From: Pseudomonadota bacterium
GTDB lineage: Bacteria; Pseudomonadota; Alphaproteobacteria; Rhizobiales; Xanthobacteraceae
Assembly (NCBI GenBank): GCA_003576765.1
Contig: QEVP01000015.1
Location: forward strand, 1 to 51,074
Direction: 5' to 3'
DNA length: 51,074 bases
Both the position numbers and the translations under genes were made by a program. Of this stretch, positions 38,664 through 47,125 are shown piece by piece (positions within the stretch are counted from its first letter, which is position 1; every line of letters starts with the position of its first letter). A model generated the notes under the pieces. That model saw only the letters and a program-made list of their open reading frames with translations. It did not search any database and was not told the origin of the DNA.

Positions 38664-39833
38664 TTACTTGGCCGGTTCGAGCAGCGAGACGTAGTTGGCG
38701 ACCGCCGCGCCGCCCATGTTGAAGATGCCGGCCAACTGCGGATCCTTAAGCTGCATGCCCTCGGGCGCCTGGCCGGTGAGCTGCATCGCGCTCATGACGT
38801 GCATCGATACGCCGGTGGCGCCGATCGGGTGGCCCTTGGCCTTCAGCCCGCCGGACGGATTGATCGGCAGCTTGCCGTCCTTCTGGGTCCAGCCTTCCTT
38901 GATGGCGCGGGCGCCCTTGCCCTTCTCGGTCAGCCCCATCGCCTCGTACTCGATCAGTTCGGCGATGGTGAAGCAGTCATGCGTCTCGACGAAGGAGAGG
39001 TCGGCCAGCGTCACGCCTCCGGCCGCCAGCGCGCGCTGCCACGCGACCGTGCAGCCCTCGAAGTCGACGATGTCGCGCTTCGACATCGGCAGAAAGTCCT
39101 GCGCGTGCGCGGTGGCGCGGAAATTTACCGCTTTACCCATCGTCTTGGCGGTCTCGCTGTCGGTCAGGACCAGCGCCGCGGCGCCGTCCGACACCAGCGA
39201 GCAATCGGTGCGCTTCAAGGGCCCGGCCACGAACGGGTTCTTCTCGCTCTCGGCGCGGCAGAACTCGTAGCCGAAATCCTTGCGCATCTGTGCGTAAGGG
39301 TTGGCGACGCCGTTCTTGTGGTTCTTGGCCGCGATCATGGCAAGCGCGTCGGACTGGTCGCCGTAGCGCTGGAAATAGGCTTGCGCGATCTTGCCGAACA
39401 CACCGGCGAAGCCACCGGGGGTGTCGCCGTCCTCGGGCAGATAGGAGGCGCGCAACAGGTTGCGGCCGATCTCAGGGCCCGGCGTGCGGGTCATCTGCTC
39501 GACGCCGACCACCAGCACGAAGCGGGCGGCGCCGGCGGCAATCGCCTTGATGCCCTGCTGCACGGCGGCGGAGCCAGTGGCGCAGGCATTCTCGACGCGG
39601 GTTGCGGGCTTGAAGCGAAGGTTCGGATCGGCCTGCAACACCAGCGCGGCGGTGAAGTCCTGCGGCGAGAAGCCGGCGTTGAAATGGCCGAGCACGATCT
39701 CGTCGACATCGGCGGCGGAAATGCCGGCGTCGGCCAGCGCCTCGCCCGCCACCTTCACCACCAGGCTTTCGACCGTCTCGGTGTCGAACTTGCCGAACGG
39801 CGTGTGCGCCCACCCTACGATACTGGCTGTCAT
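38664..39833 (-). CDS. Thiolase family protein (acetyl-CoA acetyltransferase/SCPx-like)
   Basis: 389 residues. It has the nucleophilic Cys in ENACATGSAAVQQGI, a His in VETHDCFTIAELIEYEAMGL, and C-terminal NPSGGLKAKGHPIGATGVSMH. The HDCF variant is typical of SCP2/SCPx-type thiolases rather than of the biosynthetic PhaA type. AAGGAG precedes the ATG at 39833. It forms a pair with the downstream ligase. Confidence 0.93.
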   Translation of the reverse strand: MTASIVGWAHTPFGKFDTETVESLVVKVAGEALADAGISAADVDEIVLGHFNAGFSPQDFTAALVLQADPNLRFKPATRVENACATGSAAVQQGIKAIAAGAARFVLVVGVEQMTRTPGPEIGRNLLRASYLPEDGDTPGGFAGVFGKIAQAYFQRYGDQSDALAMIAAKNHKNGVANPYAQMRKDFGYEFCRAESEKNPFVAGPLKRTDCSLVSDGAAALVLTDSETAKTMGKAVNFRATAHAQDFLPMSKRDIVDFEGCTVAWQRALAAGGVTLADLSFVETHDCFTIAELIEYEAMGLTEKGKGARAIKEGWTQKDGKLPINPSGGLKAKGHPIGATGVSMHVMSAMQLTGQAPEGMQLKDPQLAGIFNMGGAAVANYVSLLEPAK

Positions 39834-39973
39834 GGTTCCGCTCCTTGGATTGTCTGCCGTGCTGTTACTGATTTGCGGCAACCGCCGCCGCAGCGCAAGA
39901 GGGCACCGGCGGGTCGGCAACGCGGGAGGGGTATGTCGCGGCCGGATCTGTCCGCGGGTCCACCCTCACAAAT

Positions 39974-40060
39974 CGTCATGGCCGGACTTGATCCGGCCAT
40001 CTCGCTCAGGGGCGCATTGCCTCCCTACTCGGGATTGCCGGGTCAAGCCCGGCAATGACG
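39974..40060. repeat. Intergenic palindromic repeat, family 2, copy 2
   Basis: An inverted-repeat head, CGTCATGGCCGGACTTGATC continuing to CCGGCCAT, and a tail ATTGCCGGGTCAAGCCCGGC continuing to AATGACG. It is related to the element at 24247-24404 but lacks the C-rich central hairpin. A partial extra unit, GTCCGGCAATGACAGG, follows near 40087. It lies between the thiolase and the DenD-like gene, a 280-base gap with nothing else recognisable. Confidence 0.8.
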
Positions 40061-40113
40061 AAGGAAAGAGGCTAGCTTAGGACAACGTCCGGCAATGACA
40101 GGAGAAGCAACCT

Positions 40114-41100
40114 TCATCCGACGAAGTTGCCGCGCAGTTCGTCCTCGATATGGATGCGGATGATATCGTCAAACGTCTTTTCGACCGTGGTGAAACCGAG
40201 TTCGCGGGCGCGGGTCGCCGCAAAGTTGCGCGGCCAACCATCGACAATACCGATGATAAACGGATCGGGCTCACGGCGGATCCGTGCCACAACCTTGTCG
40301 CCTGCCACCCGGCGCAGCGCCGCGATCTGTTCGCCGACGGTGGCCGACAGCCCCGGCATGGTCAGGTTGCGGCGCGGGCCGACGGCGGCCAAGTCCATGG
40401 TGCCGGCATGAATCAGGAAGCCAACCGCCGAGCGCGGCGAGGCGTGCCAGTGCCTCACATCCTCGGAGACCGGCAGCACCGCCTCGTGGCCTGCCAGCGG
40501 CTCGCGCAGGATGTTGGAGAAGAAGCCGGAGGCCGCCTTGTTCGGCGCTCCGGGGCGGATGCAGATGGTCGGCAGCCGGATGCCGATGCCATCGAGGAAG
40601 CCACGCCGCGAGTAATCGGCAAGCAGCAGTTCGCCGATCGCCTTCTGCGTGCCGTAGCTCAACAAGGGCGTATGGAAGAACTCATCGGTGATCGCGTCGG
40701 GGAACGGCGCGCCGAACACCGCAATGGACGAGGTGAACACCACGCGCGGCTTGTAGCCGTCGCCGACCGCGCGGATGGCATCGAGCAGCATCCGCGTGCC
40801 GTCGAGGTTGATACGGTAGCCCTTGTCGAAATCGAGCTCCGCCTCGCCCGAGACGATGGCCGCGAGGTGGAAGATCACATCCGGCCGTTCCGCGACCAGT
40901 TTTTCGGCAAAACCCGGCACGGCAAAATCGCCGGCGACGGTCGTGACAGGGACGCCGACGCTATCCGGCACATGTGGCGCCACTACGTCCTGCAGGGTCA
41001 TCTTGTCGATGGCGGCATCGCCCAGCCGCCCGTCGCGGACGAGCCGCTCCACCAGCTTGCGGCCGATCATGCCGGCGGCGCCGAGAACGAGAATATGCAA
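40114..41100 (-). CDS. denD: DenD-like NAD-dependent D-erythronate dehydrogenase
   Basis: 328 residues, extended SDR/epimerase fold. HILVLGAAGMIGRKLVERL, catalytic YGTQK, ICIRPGAPNKAASGFFSNILREPLAGHEAVLPV and DVRHWHASPRSAVGFLIHA match the DenD family, which oxidises D-erythronate to 2-oxo-tetronate. Start: a TTG at 41100, since its would-be upstream ATG at 41115 is part of the GGAGGAG ribosome site and the family begins MHIL. The usual partners OtnK, OtnC and OtnI are absent. It follows a sugar ABC importer by 199 bases (repeat copy B between). Confidence 0.85.
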   Translation of the reverse strand: MHILVLGAAGMIGRKLVERLVRDGRLGDAAIDKMTLQDVVAPHVPDSVGVPVTTVAGDFAVPGFAEKLVAERPDVIFHLAAIVSGEAELDFDKGYRINLDGTRMLLDAIRAVGDGYKPRVVFTSSIAVFGAPFPDAITDEFFHTPLLSYGTQKAIGELLLADYSRRGFLDGIGIRLPTICIRPGAPNKAASGFFSNILREPLAGHEAVLPVSEDVRHWHASPRSAVGFLIHAGTMDLAAVGPRRNLTMPGLSATVGEQIAALRRVAGDKVVARIRREPDPFIIGIVDGWPRNFAATRARELGFTTVEKTFDDIIRIHIEDELRGNFVG

Positions 41101-41127
41101 TAGATACTCCTCCATAAATGCTGACCT

Positions 41128-41286
41128 GTCCCGGACGCGATGCAGCGCAATGGCGTGCCGACTTGCCCTTGCCTGTCAACGCGTGCTCGACGCGCCATTG
41201 CGATGCGTCGCAGCGCCGGGACCGCTCCAGACCGTAACGGTCCCAGTTCAGCGGCGCAGCACTACGTGCCGCGCCGCGCCCGGGAC
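41128..41286. repeat. Double-hairpin intergenic repeat, family 1, copy B
   Basis: First hairpin bounded by GTCCCGG (41128-41134) and CCGGGAC (41216-41222), second by GTCCCAG (41240-41246) and CCGGGAC (41280-41286). The first arm is longer than in copies A and C and holds an inner inverted repeat (CAATGGCG near 41149 and CGCGCCATTG near 41191). It lies between the permease gene and the DenD-like gene. Confidence 0.87.
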
Positions 41287-41298
41287 ACGCGCTACGAG

Positions 41299-42210
41299 CT
41301 ATTCCTTCACGGCGCCGGTCATCGCCGAGACATAGTGCTCAACGAAGAAGGCGTAAAGGATCACCAGCGGCAGCGAGCCGATCAGCGCCCCCGCCATCAG
41401 CGAGCCCCACTTGTAGATGTCGCCATCGACGAACTCGTTGACGATAGCGACCGGCACCGTCTTGTTCGGCGTCGATTGCAGGAAGGTCAGCGCGTAGATG
41501 AACTCGTTCCAGCACAGCGTGAAGCAGAAGATGAATGCCGAGATCAGCCCCGGCACCGACAGCGGAATGACGATCTTGGTCAAAATCTGCCAGCGCGAGG
41601 CGCCGTCGATCAGCGCGCATTCCTCGAGCTCGAACGGGATGGTGCGGAAATAGCCCATCAACAGCCAGGTCGAGAACGGGATCAAGAGCGTCGGATAGAC
41701 CAGGATCAGCGACAGCGGCGAATCGAACAGCCCATAGGCCTGGATCACCGAGGCGAGCGGAATGAACAGGATCGCCGGCGGCACCAGATAGGCGAGGAAG
41801 ATCGCGGCTCCCACCGCGTCCGATCCCTTGAAGCGCAGCCGCACGATGGCATAGGCGGCAAGCACGCTGGCGAGGATCGACAGGAACGTGGCGCCGGTCG
41901 CGACATACATCGTGTTCCACAGCCAGCGCGGATACTGCGTCTCCAGCAGCAGTTTTGTGATGTGCTTGAAGGTCGGCGCGACAACCCAGAACGGGCTGTA
42001 GGTCTCCATGTCGATCAGTTGTTCGTCGGGTTTGATCGACGTCAGCGCCATCCAGTAGAACGGAAACAGCAGGATGACGACGATAATCGTCAGCGGCAGG
42101 TAAAGCGTGATCAGGCGCTGCGGCAGGCTTTCGAGATAGCTCATGCCCTCGCTGTCGTCGTTCTTGGCGAGCGGCGCGGCAGGAGCCTTCTGCATCAGGC
42201 GGTCAGTCAT
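41299..42210 (-). CDS. Carbohydrate ABC transporter permease (MalG type)
   Basis: 303 residues, inner-membrane permease with six predicted helices. The EAA loop is visible (ELEECALIDGASRWQILTKIVIPLSVPGL). LPLTIIVVILLFPFYWMALTSIKPDEQL at the N-terminus is characteristic of the CUT1 family. Its start overlaps the upstream permease stop by eight bases. It pairs with that permease to form the membrane channel of a sugar importer. Confidence 0.95.
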   Translation of the reverse strand: MTDRLMQKAPAAPLAKNDDSEGMSYLESLPQRLITLYLPLTIIVVILLFPFYWMALTSIKPDEQLIDMETYSPFWVVAPTFKHITKLLLETQYPRWLWNTMYVATGATFLSILASVLAAYAIVRLRFKGSDAVGAAIFLAYLVPPAILFIPLASVIQAYGLFDSPLSLILVYPTLLIPFSTWLLMGYFRTIPFELEECALIDGASRWQILTKIVIPLSVPGLISAFIFCFTLCWNEFIYALTFLQSTPNKTVPVAIVNEFVDGDIYKWGSLMAGALIGSLPLVILYAFFVEHYVSAMTGAVKE

Positions 42211-43162
42211 TGTCGTTCCCCTGCTGCCACTTGCGGCGCTGCATGCCGAACCACGAGATGGCGATGGCCGCGAGCAGGAACGGGATCATCGCGGTGGCGA
42301 TCGCCGCCCCCTCGCCCAAGCGTCCGGACAGGATGCCGCGCTGATAGCTCAAGGTCGCCATCAGGTGCGTGGCGTTGACCGGGCCGCCGCGGGTCAGGGC
42401 CCAGATCAACTGGAAGTCGGTGAAGGTGAACAGCACCGAGAACGTCATCACCACGGCGATGATTGGGGTGAGCAGCGGATAGGTGACGTAGCGGAAGCGC
42501 TGCCAGTTGGTGGCGCCGTCGAGCGTCGCCGCCTCGTAGAGCGAGGGCGAGACGGTTTGCAGGCCCGCGAGCAGCGTGATCGCCACGAACGGCACGCCGC
42601 GCCAGATGTTTGCGAAGATGACACTGGCGCGCGCCCAGTTGGCATCGCCAAGAAAATTGATGTTCTCGTTGATGATGCCGAGCTTGATCAGCGACCACGA
42701 CAGAATCGAGAACTGGGTGTCGTAGATCCACCAGAATGCAATCGCCGACAGTACCGTCGGCACGATGAAGGGGATCAGCACCACCGCGCGGATCATCGCC
42801 TTGAACGGCATGTGACGATTGAGCAGCAGCGCGAGATAAAGGCCGACCGCGAATTTGATGATGCTGGCGACGATCGTATAGAGCAGCGTATTGAACACCG
42901 ACAGCCAGAATACGGCGTCGTCCCACAGCCACTCGTAGTTCTCGAGCCCGATGAAGATGCCGGGGCGGCCGATGCGCTCGTCGGTAAAGCTCATCCAGAT
43001 GCCGAGCCCGAGCGGATAGGCCAGGAACAACAAGAGGAACGCCGCAGTCGGCAGCATGAACCACATCGCCTGCCAGTTGCGGTTGGCGCGCAACTGCTGC
43101 CAGCGCGCCGCAAGCGAGGTGTCCTCGACCGCCGTTCGGAGTGATGTCTGGACCGTGCTCAT
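42203..43162 (-). CDS. Carbohydrate ABC transporter permease (MalF/UgpA type)
   Basis: 319 residues with the EAA motif (SLYEAATLDGATNWQRFRYVTYPLL) and CUT1-type helices (MWFMLPTAAFLLLFLAYPLGLGIWMSF). It is the first permease after the binding-protein gene, with 67 bases between, and is coupled to the second permease. The substrate is presumably a sugar or polyol for the downstream enzymes, by context. Confidence 0.95.
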   Translation of the reverse strand: MSTVQTSLRTAVEDTSLAARWQQLRANRNWQAMWFMLPTAAFLLLFLAYPLGLGIWMSFTDERIGRPGIFIGLENYEWLWDDAVFWLSVFNTLLYTIVASIIKFAVGLYLALLLNRHMPFKAMIRAVVLIPFIVPTVLSAIAFWWIYDTQFSILSWSLIKLGIINENINFLGDANWARASVIFANIWRGVPFVAITLLAGLQTVSPSLYEAATLDGATNWQRFRYVTYPLLTPIIAVVMTFSVLFTFTDFQLIWALTRGGPVNATHLMATLSYQRGILSGRLGEGAAIATAMIPFLLAAIAISWFGMQRRKWQQGNDND

Positions 43163-43229
43163 CTCGGGCCGCTGCCCCCTTGGGGTGATGACGCCGGCGT
43201 GGCAAATCCGCGCCGGCGTCGCTTGTCGT

Positions 43230-44552
43230 CTAGCGGTAGATGCGCTTGGCCTGACGCTCGGCGGACGCCATCGCGCCCTTCAGGTCTTCGCGCCCCGTGC
43301 AGTAGTTGGCGTACATATCGACGACGATGAAGTCGGCGATTGCCGCCGCCGCCGCCTCGTTGAGCTGGCCGAGGCCGGCCGGCGTCAGCGCGTTCTTGGC
43401 GACGTCGCGATAGAGGGTATTCTTCGGGTCCGCCGTCCAGATCGGGTTGGCGTCATACGCCTTGAGGAACGGCGACAGATAGCCTTGCGCGGCCTCGACC
43501 CACGGATTGAACTGATCGGCCTCCAGCATGAACGCGGTCAGCGCCTTGCAGGCGTTCGGGAACTTGCTGAAGGTGAAGATCAGCATCGGGAACGCCAGAT
43601 GCAATTCGCGCAGCTTGCCGTCCACGCCGAGCGGAAGATTGGCATGGAAGGTGTCCTTGGCCATGTCAGGATTTTCCTTCTTGGCCGTGACGTAGACCGA
43701 AATGCCGTTCACCGTGAGGTAGAGCTGTCCGGCGATATAGGCCTTGTTGTTGTTGCTGTCGTTCCACGACGCCGTGCCGGGGATGAAGTTGTCGTACAGT
43801 CCCTTGACGTATTCCAGCGACTTCGCGGTCTCCGGCGAGTTGATGATCACCTTGTTGTTCTTGTCGATCAGATAGCCGCCGTGGGCCCACAGCGCCCAGT
43901 GCAGCCAGGTGTTGGCGTCGCCCGAGGCGTGGCCGAGCGCCATGCCGGCCGGGGTGCCGTTCTTGTTCATGCCCTTGACCAGTTCGGAGAACCCGGCGAG
44001 GTCCTTGGGAAATTCCTTGAAGCCCGCCTTCTCGATCGCACTCTTTCGATAGGCAACCAGCGCGCCGGTGGTGGCGATCGGAATGCCGATCCACTTGTCG
44101 CCGAGCTTGCCGAACGCTTCCGCCGACTGCGTCCAGCCGCCGTATTTGTCGCCGAGGTATTTTGCAACGTCGGAGACATCAAGGCACTTGCTCGGGAACA
44201 GGAACGGCAGCGAATACAGCCCCCACACCATGTCGAGGCCCTGACCGGTGTTGGCGGCAACCGATGCCTTGGGCTGGATGTCGTCATAGGATTCGTTGGA
44301 GACGTTGACCTGTACGCCGGTCGCCTTCTGGAACGCCTCGATCATCTTCATGAAGGCCACGTCCTCGGCCTCGACGAAGCGCTTCCAGCGCAGCAGGTTG
44401 ATCTTGGCACCGGATTCCGGCTTGAACGGCGAACTCTGGGCCCAGGCCTTGGCGAAGCCGAGCAGTTGATCGGCTGACATCGTGGCGACCGCGGCCGCTG
44501 TTGCCGCGCCCCCCTTGAGCAGCGTACGGCGGTCTGGTGTGAAACTGGTCAT
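43230..44552 (-). CDS. Extracellular sugar-binding protein with Tat signal
   Basis: 440 residues, family 1 solute-binding protein. The N-terminus has a twin-arginine signal (DRRTLLKGGAATAAAVATMSA), so it is exported folded. Periplasmic-binding features include INLLRWKRFVEAEDVAFMKMIEAFQKATGVQVNVSN and AFPMLIFTFSKFPNACKALTAFML. It captures the substrate for the two permeases that follow. The Tat export route is less common than Sec for such proteins but widespread in rhizobial sugar binders. Confidence 0.94.
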   Translation of the reverse strand: MTSFTPDRRTLLKGGAATAAAVATMSADQLLGFAKAWAQSSPFKPESGAKINLLRWKRFVEAEDVAFMKMIEAFQKATGVQVNVSNESYDDIQPKASVAANTGQGLDMVWGLYSLPFLFPSKCLDVSDVAKYLGDKYGGWTQSAEAFGKLGDKWIGIPIATTGALVAYRKSAIEKAGFKEFPKDLAGFSELVKGMNKNGTPAGMALGHASGDANTWLHWALWAHGGYLIDKNNKVIINSPETAKSLEYVKGLYDNFIPGTASWNDSNNNKAYIAGQLYLTVNGISVYVTAKKENPDMAKDTFHANLPLGVDGKLRELHLAFPMLIFTFSKFPNACKALTAFMLEADQFNPWVEAAQGYLSPFLKAYDANPIWTADPKNTLYRDVAKNALTPAGLGQLNEAAAAAIADFIVVDMYANYCTGREDLKGAMASAERQAKRIYR

Positions 44553-44654
44553 CGGTTGTTTTCTCCCTTCGATGTTGTTCGTTGATGACGTTGTTCGTTA
44601 TTCGTTGCTAGACATTCGCTGCCATGACGGCCGGCCCTCCCCGCCGGCCCGACG

Positions 44655-45719
44655 TTACGAGACTCGCCGGCCGTGTTCGGCATCGAACAGATGCACCGCG
44701 CTGACGCGCGGGCGCAGCCGGATGGTGTCGCCGGCGACGATCGCGTGGCGATCGCGAAACACGGCGATGATATCCTGCGTGCCGAGCCGGGCGATGATCT
44801 GGGTCTCCGACCCGGTCGGTTCGACCACCACGACCTCGGCCTCAATGCCGCCGTCGCCCAGTTCGAAATGCTCGGGCCGCACGCCGTAGACGATCGGCAT
44901 GCCTTCGGACGCGGTCGGCGCGCTCGCCAGCGCAAGGCGGGCGCCGCTTGCAGTCTCGACATAAGGCTGACCGTTGGCGCGCAACGTCCCCTCGATGAAG
45001 TTCATCGCCGGCGAACCGATGAAGCCGGCGACGAAACGGTTGGCCGGCTGATCGTAAAGCTCGAGCGGCGCCCCCATCTGCTCAACGATACCGTCGTGCA
45101 TCACCACGATCTTGTCGGCCATCGTCATGGCCTCGATCTGATCGTGGGTAACATAGACCGTGGTGGTCTTCAGCCGCTGGTGCAGTTCCTTGATTTCGGC
45201 GCGCATGGCGACGCGCAGCTTGGCATCGAGGTTGGACAGCGGCTCGTCGAACAAAAACACCTGCGGATCGCGCACGATGGCGCGCCCCATCGCGACGCGC
45301 TGGCGCTGGCCGCCGGAGAGCTGGCGCGGATAGCGGTCGAGCAGATGGGCGAGGTCGAGAATGTCCGCGGCCTTCTTCACGCGCGCGGTGATGTCGGAGG
45401 TCGCCGCGCCGCGCAGCTTGAGCGAGAAGCCCATGTTCTGCGCCACCGTCATGTGCGGATAGAGCGCGTAGTTCTGGAACACCATGGCGATGTCGCGCTC
45501 TTTCGGCTGCACGTTGTTGACGATGCGGTCGCCGATCGCGATGGTGCCGGAGGTGATGTTCTCGAGCCCGGCCAGCATCCGCAGCAGGGTCGATTTTCCG
45601 CATCCCGAGGGGCCGACCAGAACGACGAAGGCGCCGTCCTCGATCGGAACCGTCACGCCATGCAGAACCTCGAAGCCGCCGAACGACTTGCGCACGTCGT
45701 TGATGTGGACGGACGCCAT
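44655..45719 (-). CDS. Sugar ABC transporter ATPase (MalK/UgpC type)
   Basis: 354 residues. Walker A GPSGCGKSTLLRMLAG, LSGGQRQRVAMGRAIVRDP signature, Walker B FLFDEPLSNLDAKLR, and the C-terminal OB/TOBE domain (IYGVRPEHFELGD-like). It energises the CUT1 sugar importer. The start at 45719 has GGGAGA upstream; the longer reading is not family-like. First gene of the four-gene operon, with the divergent LacI operator upstream. Confidence 0.95.
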   Translation of the reverse strand: MASVHINDVRKSFGGFEVLHGVTVPIEDGAFVVLVGPSGCGKSTLLRMLAGLENITSGTIAIGDRIVNNVQPKERDIAMVFQNYALYPHMTVAQNMGFSLKLRGAATSDITARVKKAADILDLAHLLDRYPRQLSGGQRQRVAMGRAIVRDPQVFLFDEPLSNLDAKLRVAMRAEIKELHQRLKTTTVYVTHDQIEAMTMADKIVVMHDGIVEQMGAPLELYDQPANRFVAGFIGSPAMNFIEGTLRANGQPYVETASGARLALASAPTASEGMPIVYGVRPEHFELGDGGIEAEVVVVEPTGSETQIIARLGTQDIIAVFRDRHAIVAGDTIRLRPRVSAVHLFDAEHGRRVS

Positions 45720-45860
45720 CAGGCTTTCTCCCATTCGTGTGCGGCGTCGTACGGCGTAACGCCGTCGCTGCTCTCGTCGGTTCGGCGCGGGGCCCGGCAC
45801 GTCCGCGCCGGCATCGTCTTAAGATCATTGTCCCCGTTTCGATCCTCCTTAGCAATCCTT

Positions 45861-45874
45861 TGGCAGCGCTGTCA
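45861..45874. promoter_or_regulatory. LacI-type operator between ABC operon and regulator
   Basis: TGGCAGCGCTGTCA is a near-perfect CG-centred inverted repeat fitting the LacI-family pattern TGNNANCGNTNNCA. A minus-strand TTGACA (45875-45870) overlaps it and could be the -35 of the importer operon. It lies 42 bases before the LacI start, placed to control both directions. Confidence 0.75.
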
Positions 45875-45916
45875 ATAATAGTGCAAAGCCTACACCGGCT
45901 ATGCTATGAGCGGCGC

Positions 45917-46951
45917 ATGGCGCGGCAACGCACGAAGTCCGGTAAGATCAGACTGGCGGAGGTCGCAAGCCTCGCCGGCGTCAGCCTGACCACCGCTTCG
46001 CGCTTTTTCCGCACCCCGGAGGCATTGTCGCCGGGCAAGCGCGAACGCGTTGCCAGCGCCGCCGACAAGCTCGGCTACGAGCCCGATCTCGCCGCGCGCG
46101 CGCTCGCCTCGCAACGCACCGAGGTGATCGGCGTGCTGATCCCCTCGCTCACCAACAACGTATTCTCCGACGTGCTGCGCGGCGTCTACGACGCGGCCGA
46201 CGGCAGTCCCTTCACCATACAGCTCGTCAACACCCACTACAGCGTGTTGCAGGAAGAAAAACTGCTGCGGTTGTTTCGCGCGCAGCGCCCGGCCGGGCTG
46301 ATGGTCACCGGCATCAACCAGACGCCGAACTCACGCGCGGTCATGCAATCGATGGATTGCCCGATCGTGCAGATCATGGAAACCGGCCCCGAGCCGATCG
46401 ATATGATGGTCGGTTTCTCCCACAGCGATGCGGCTTTCTCGGCTGTCGCCCATCTTATCGCGCAAGGCCGCAAGCGGATCGGCTTTCTCGGCGCGCGGAT
46501 GGACCCGCGCGTCCAGCGCCGCCTCGAGGGCTACCGCAGGGCCATGAAGGCGGCGGCGCTGCTCGAGCCGCGCTTCATCCTGACGACGCCGATACCGACC
46601 TCGGTCAGCGTCGGCGGCGTCCTGTTCGGCGACCTCCTGGCGCGCGCACCGGACATCGACGCGGTGTTCTGCATCAACGACGACATCGCGCTCGGCACGC
46701 TGTTCGAATGTCAGCGCCGGCAGATCGCGGTGCCCGACGATATCGCCATCGTCGGCTTCAACGATCTCGAATTCATGGCGGCGGCGGTGCCCTCGCTGTC
46801 GAGCGTGCGTACCAACCGCTACGAGATGGGGCGCGACGCGATCGCCATGCTGATCGCCGCGATCGCCGGCGAGCGTCCGGCGCGTCCTGTGGTCGATCTC
46901 GGCTTCGAACTGATGGTGCGCCAGAGCTCGATGCCGCGGCACTCGCCATAG
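45917..46951 (+). CDS. LacI family regulator of the sugar cluster
   Basis: 344 residues. LacI helix-turn-helix and hinge (IRLAEVASLAGVSLTTASRFFRTPEALSPGKRERVASAADKLGYEPDLAARALAS), then a periplasmic-binding-like sensor (IGVLIPSLTNNVFSDVLRGVYDAADG), with the GntR-like features of sugar-acid repressors. It probably represses the importer and the catabolic genes until a sugar or its acid binds. The start at 45917 is chosen for the family N-terminus. It is followed, after 174 gene-free bases, by the dehydratase. Confidence 0.94.
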   Translation: MARQRTKSGKIRLAEVASLAGVSLTTASRFFRTPEALSPGKRERVASAADKLGYEPDLAARALASQRTEVIGVLIPSLTNNVFSDVLRGVYDAADGSPFTIQLVNTHYSVLQEEKLLRLFRAQRPAGLMVTGINQTPNSRAVMQSMDCPIVQIMETGPEPIDMMVGFSHSDAAFSAVAHLIAQGRKRIGFLGARMDPRVQRRLEGYRRAMKAAALLEPRFILTTPIPTSVSVGGVLFGDLLARAPDIDAVFCINDDIALGTLFECQRRQIAVPDDIAIVGFNDLEFMAAAVPSLSSVRTNRYEMGRDAIAMLIAAIAGERPARPVVDLGFELMVRQSSMPRHSP

Positions 46952-47125
46952 GTCCGCACTGGATGGTTTTTTGGTAGCGTTGCCGTGAACGCAGCGCTAC
47001 GATGTGCCGCGCCCGGCCGGCGCTGGCAGTGGCCGCTCGGGCGACAGGCCGCGTCCGGCGTGGCCTTGCGAGCTGCCGCCCTGCCCGCCCACGCGCGAGC
47101 CGCCGCGCGACTACCGGAGGATGCC

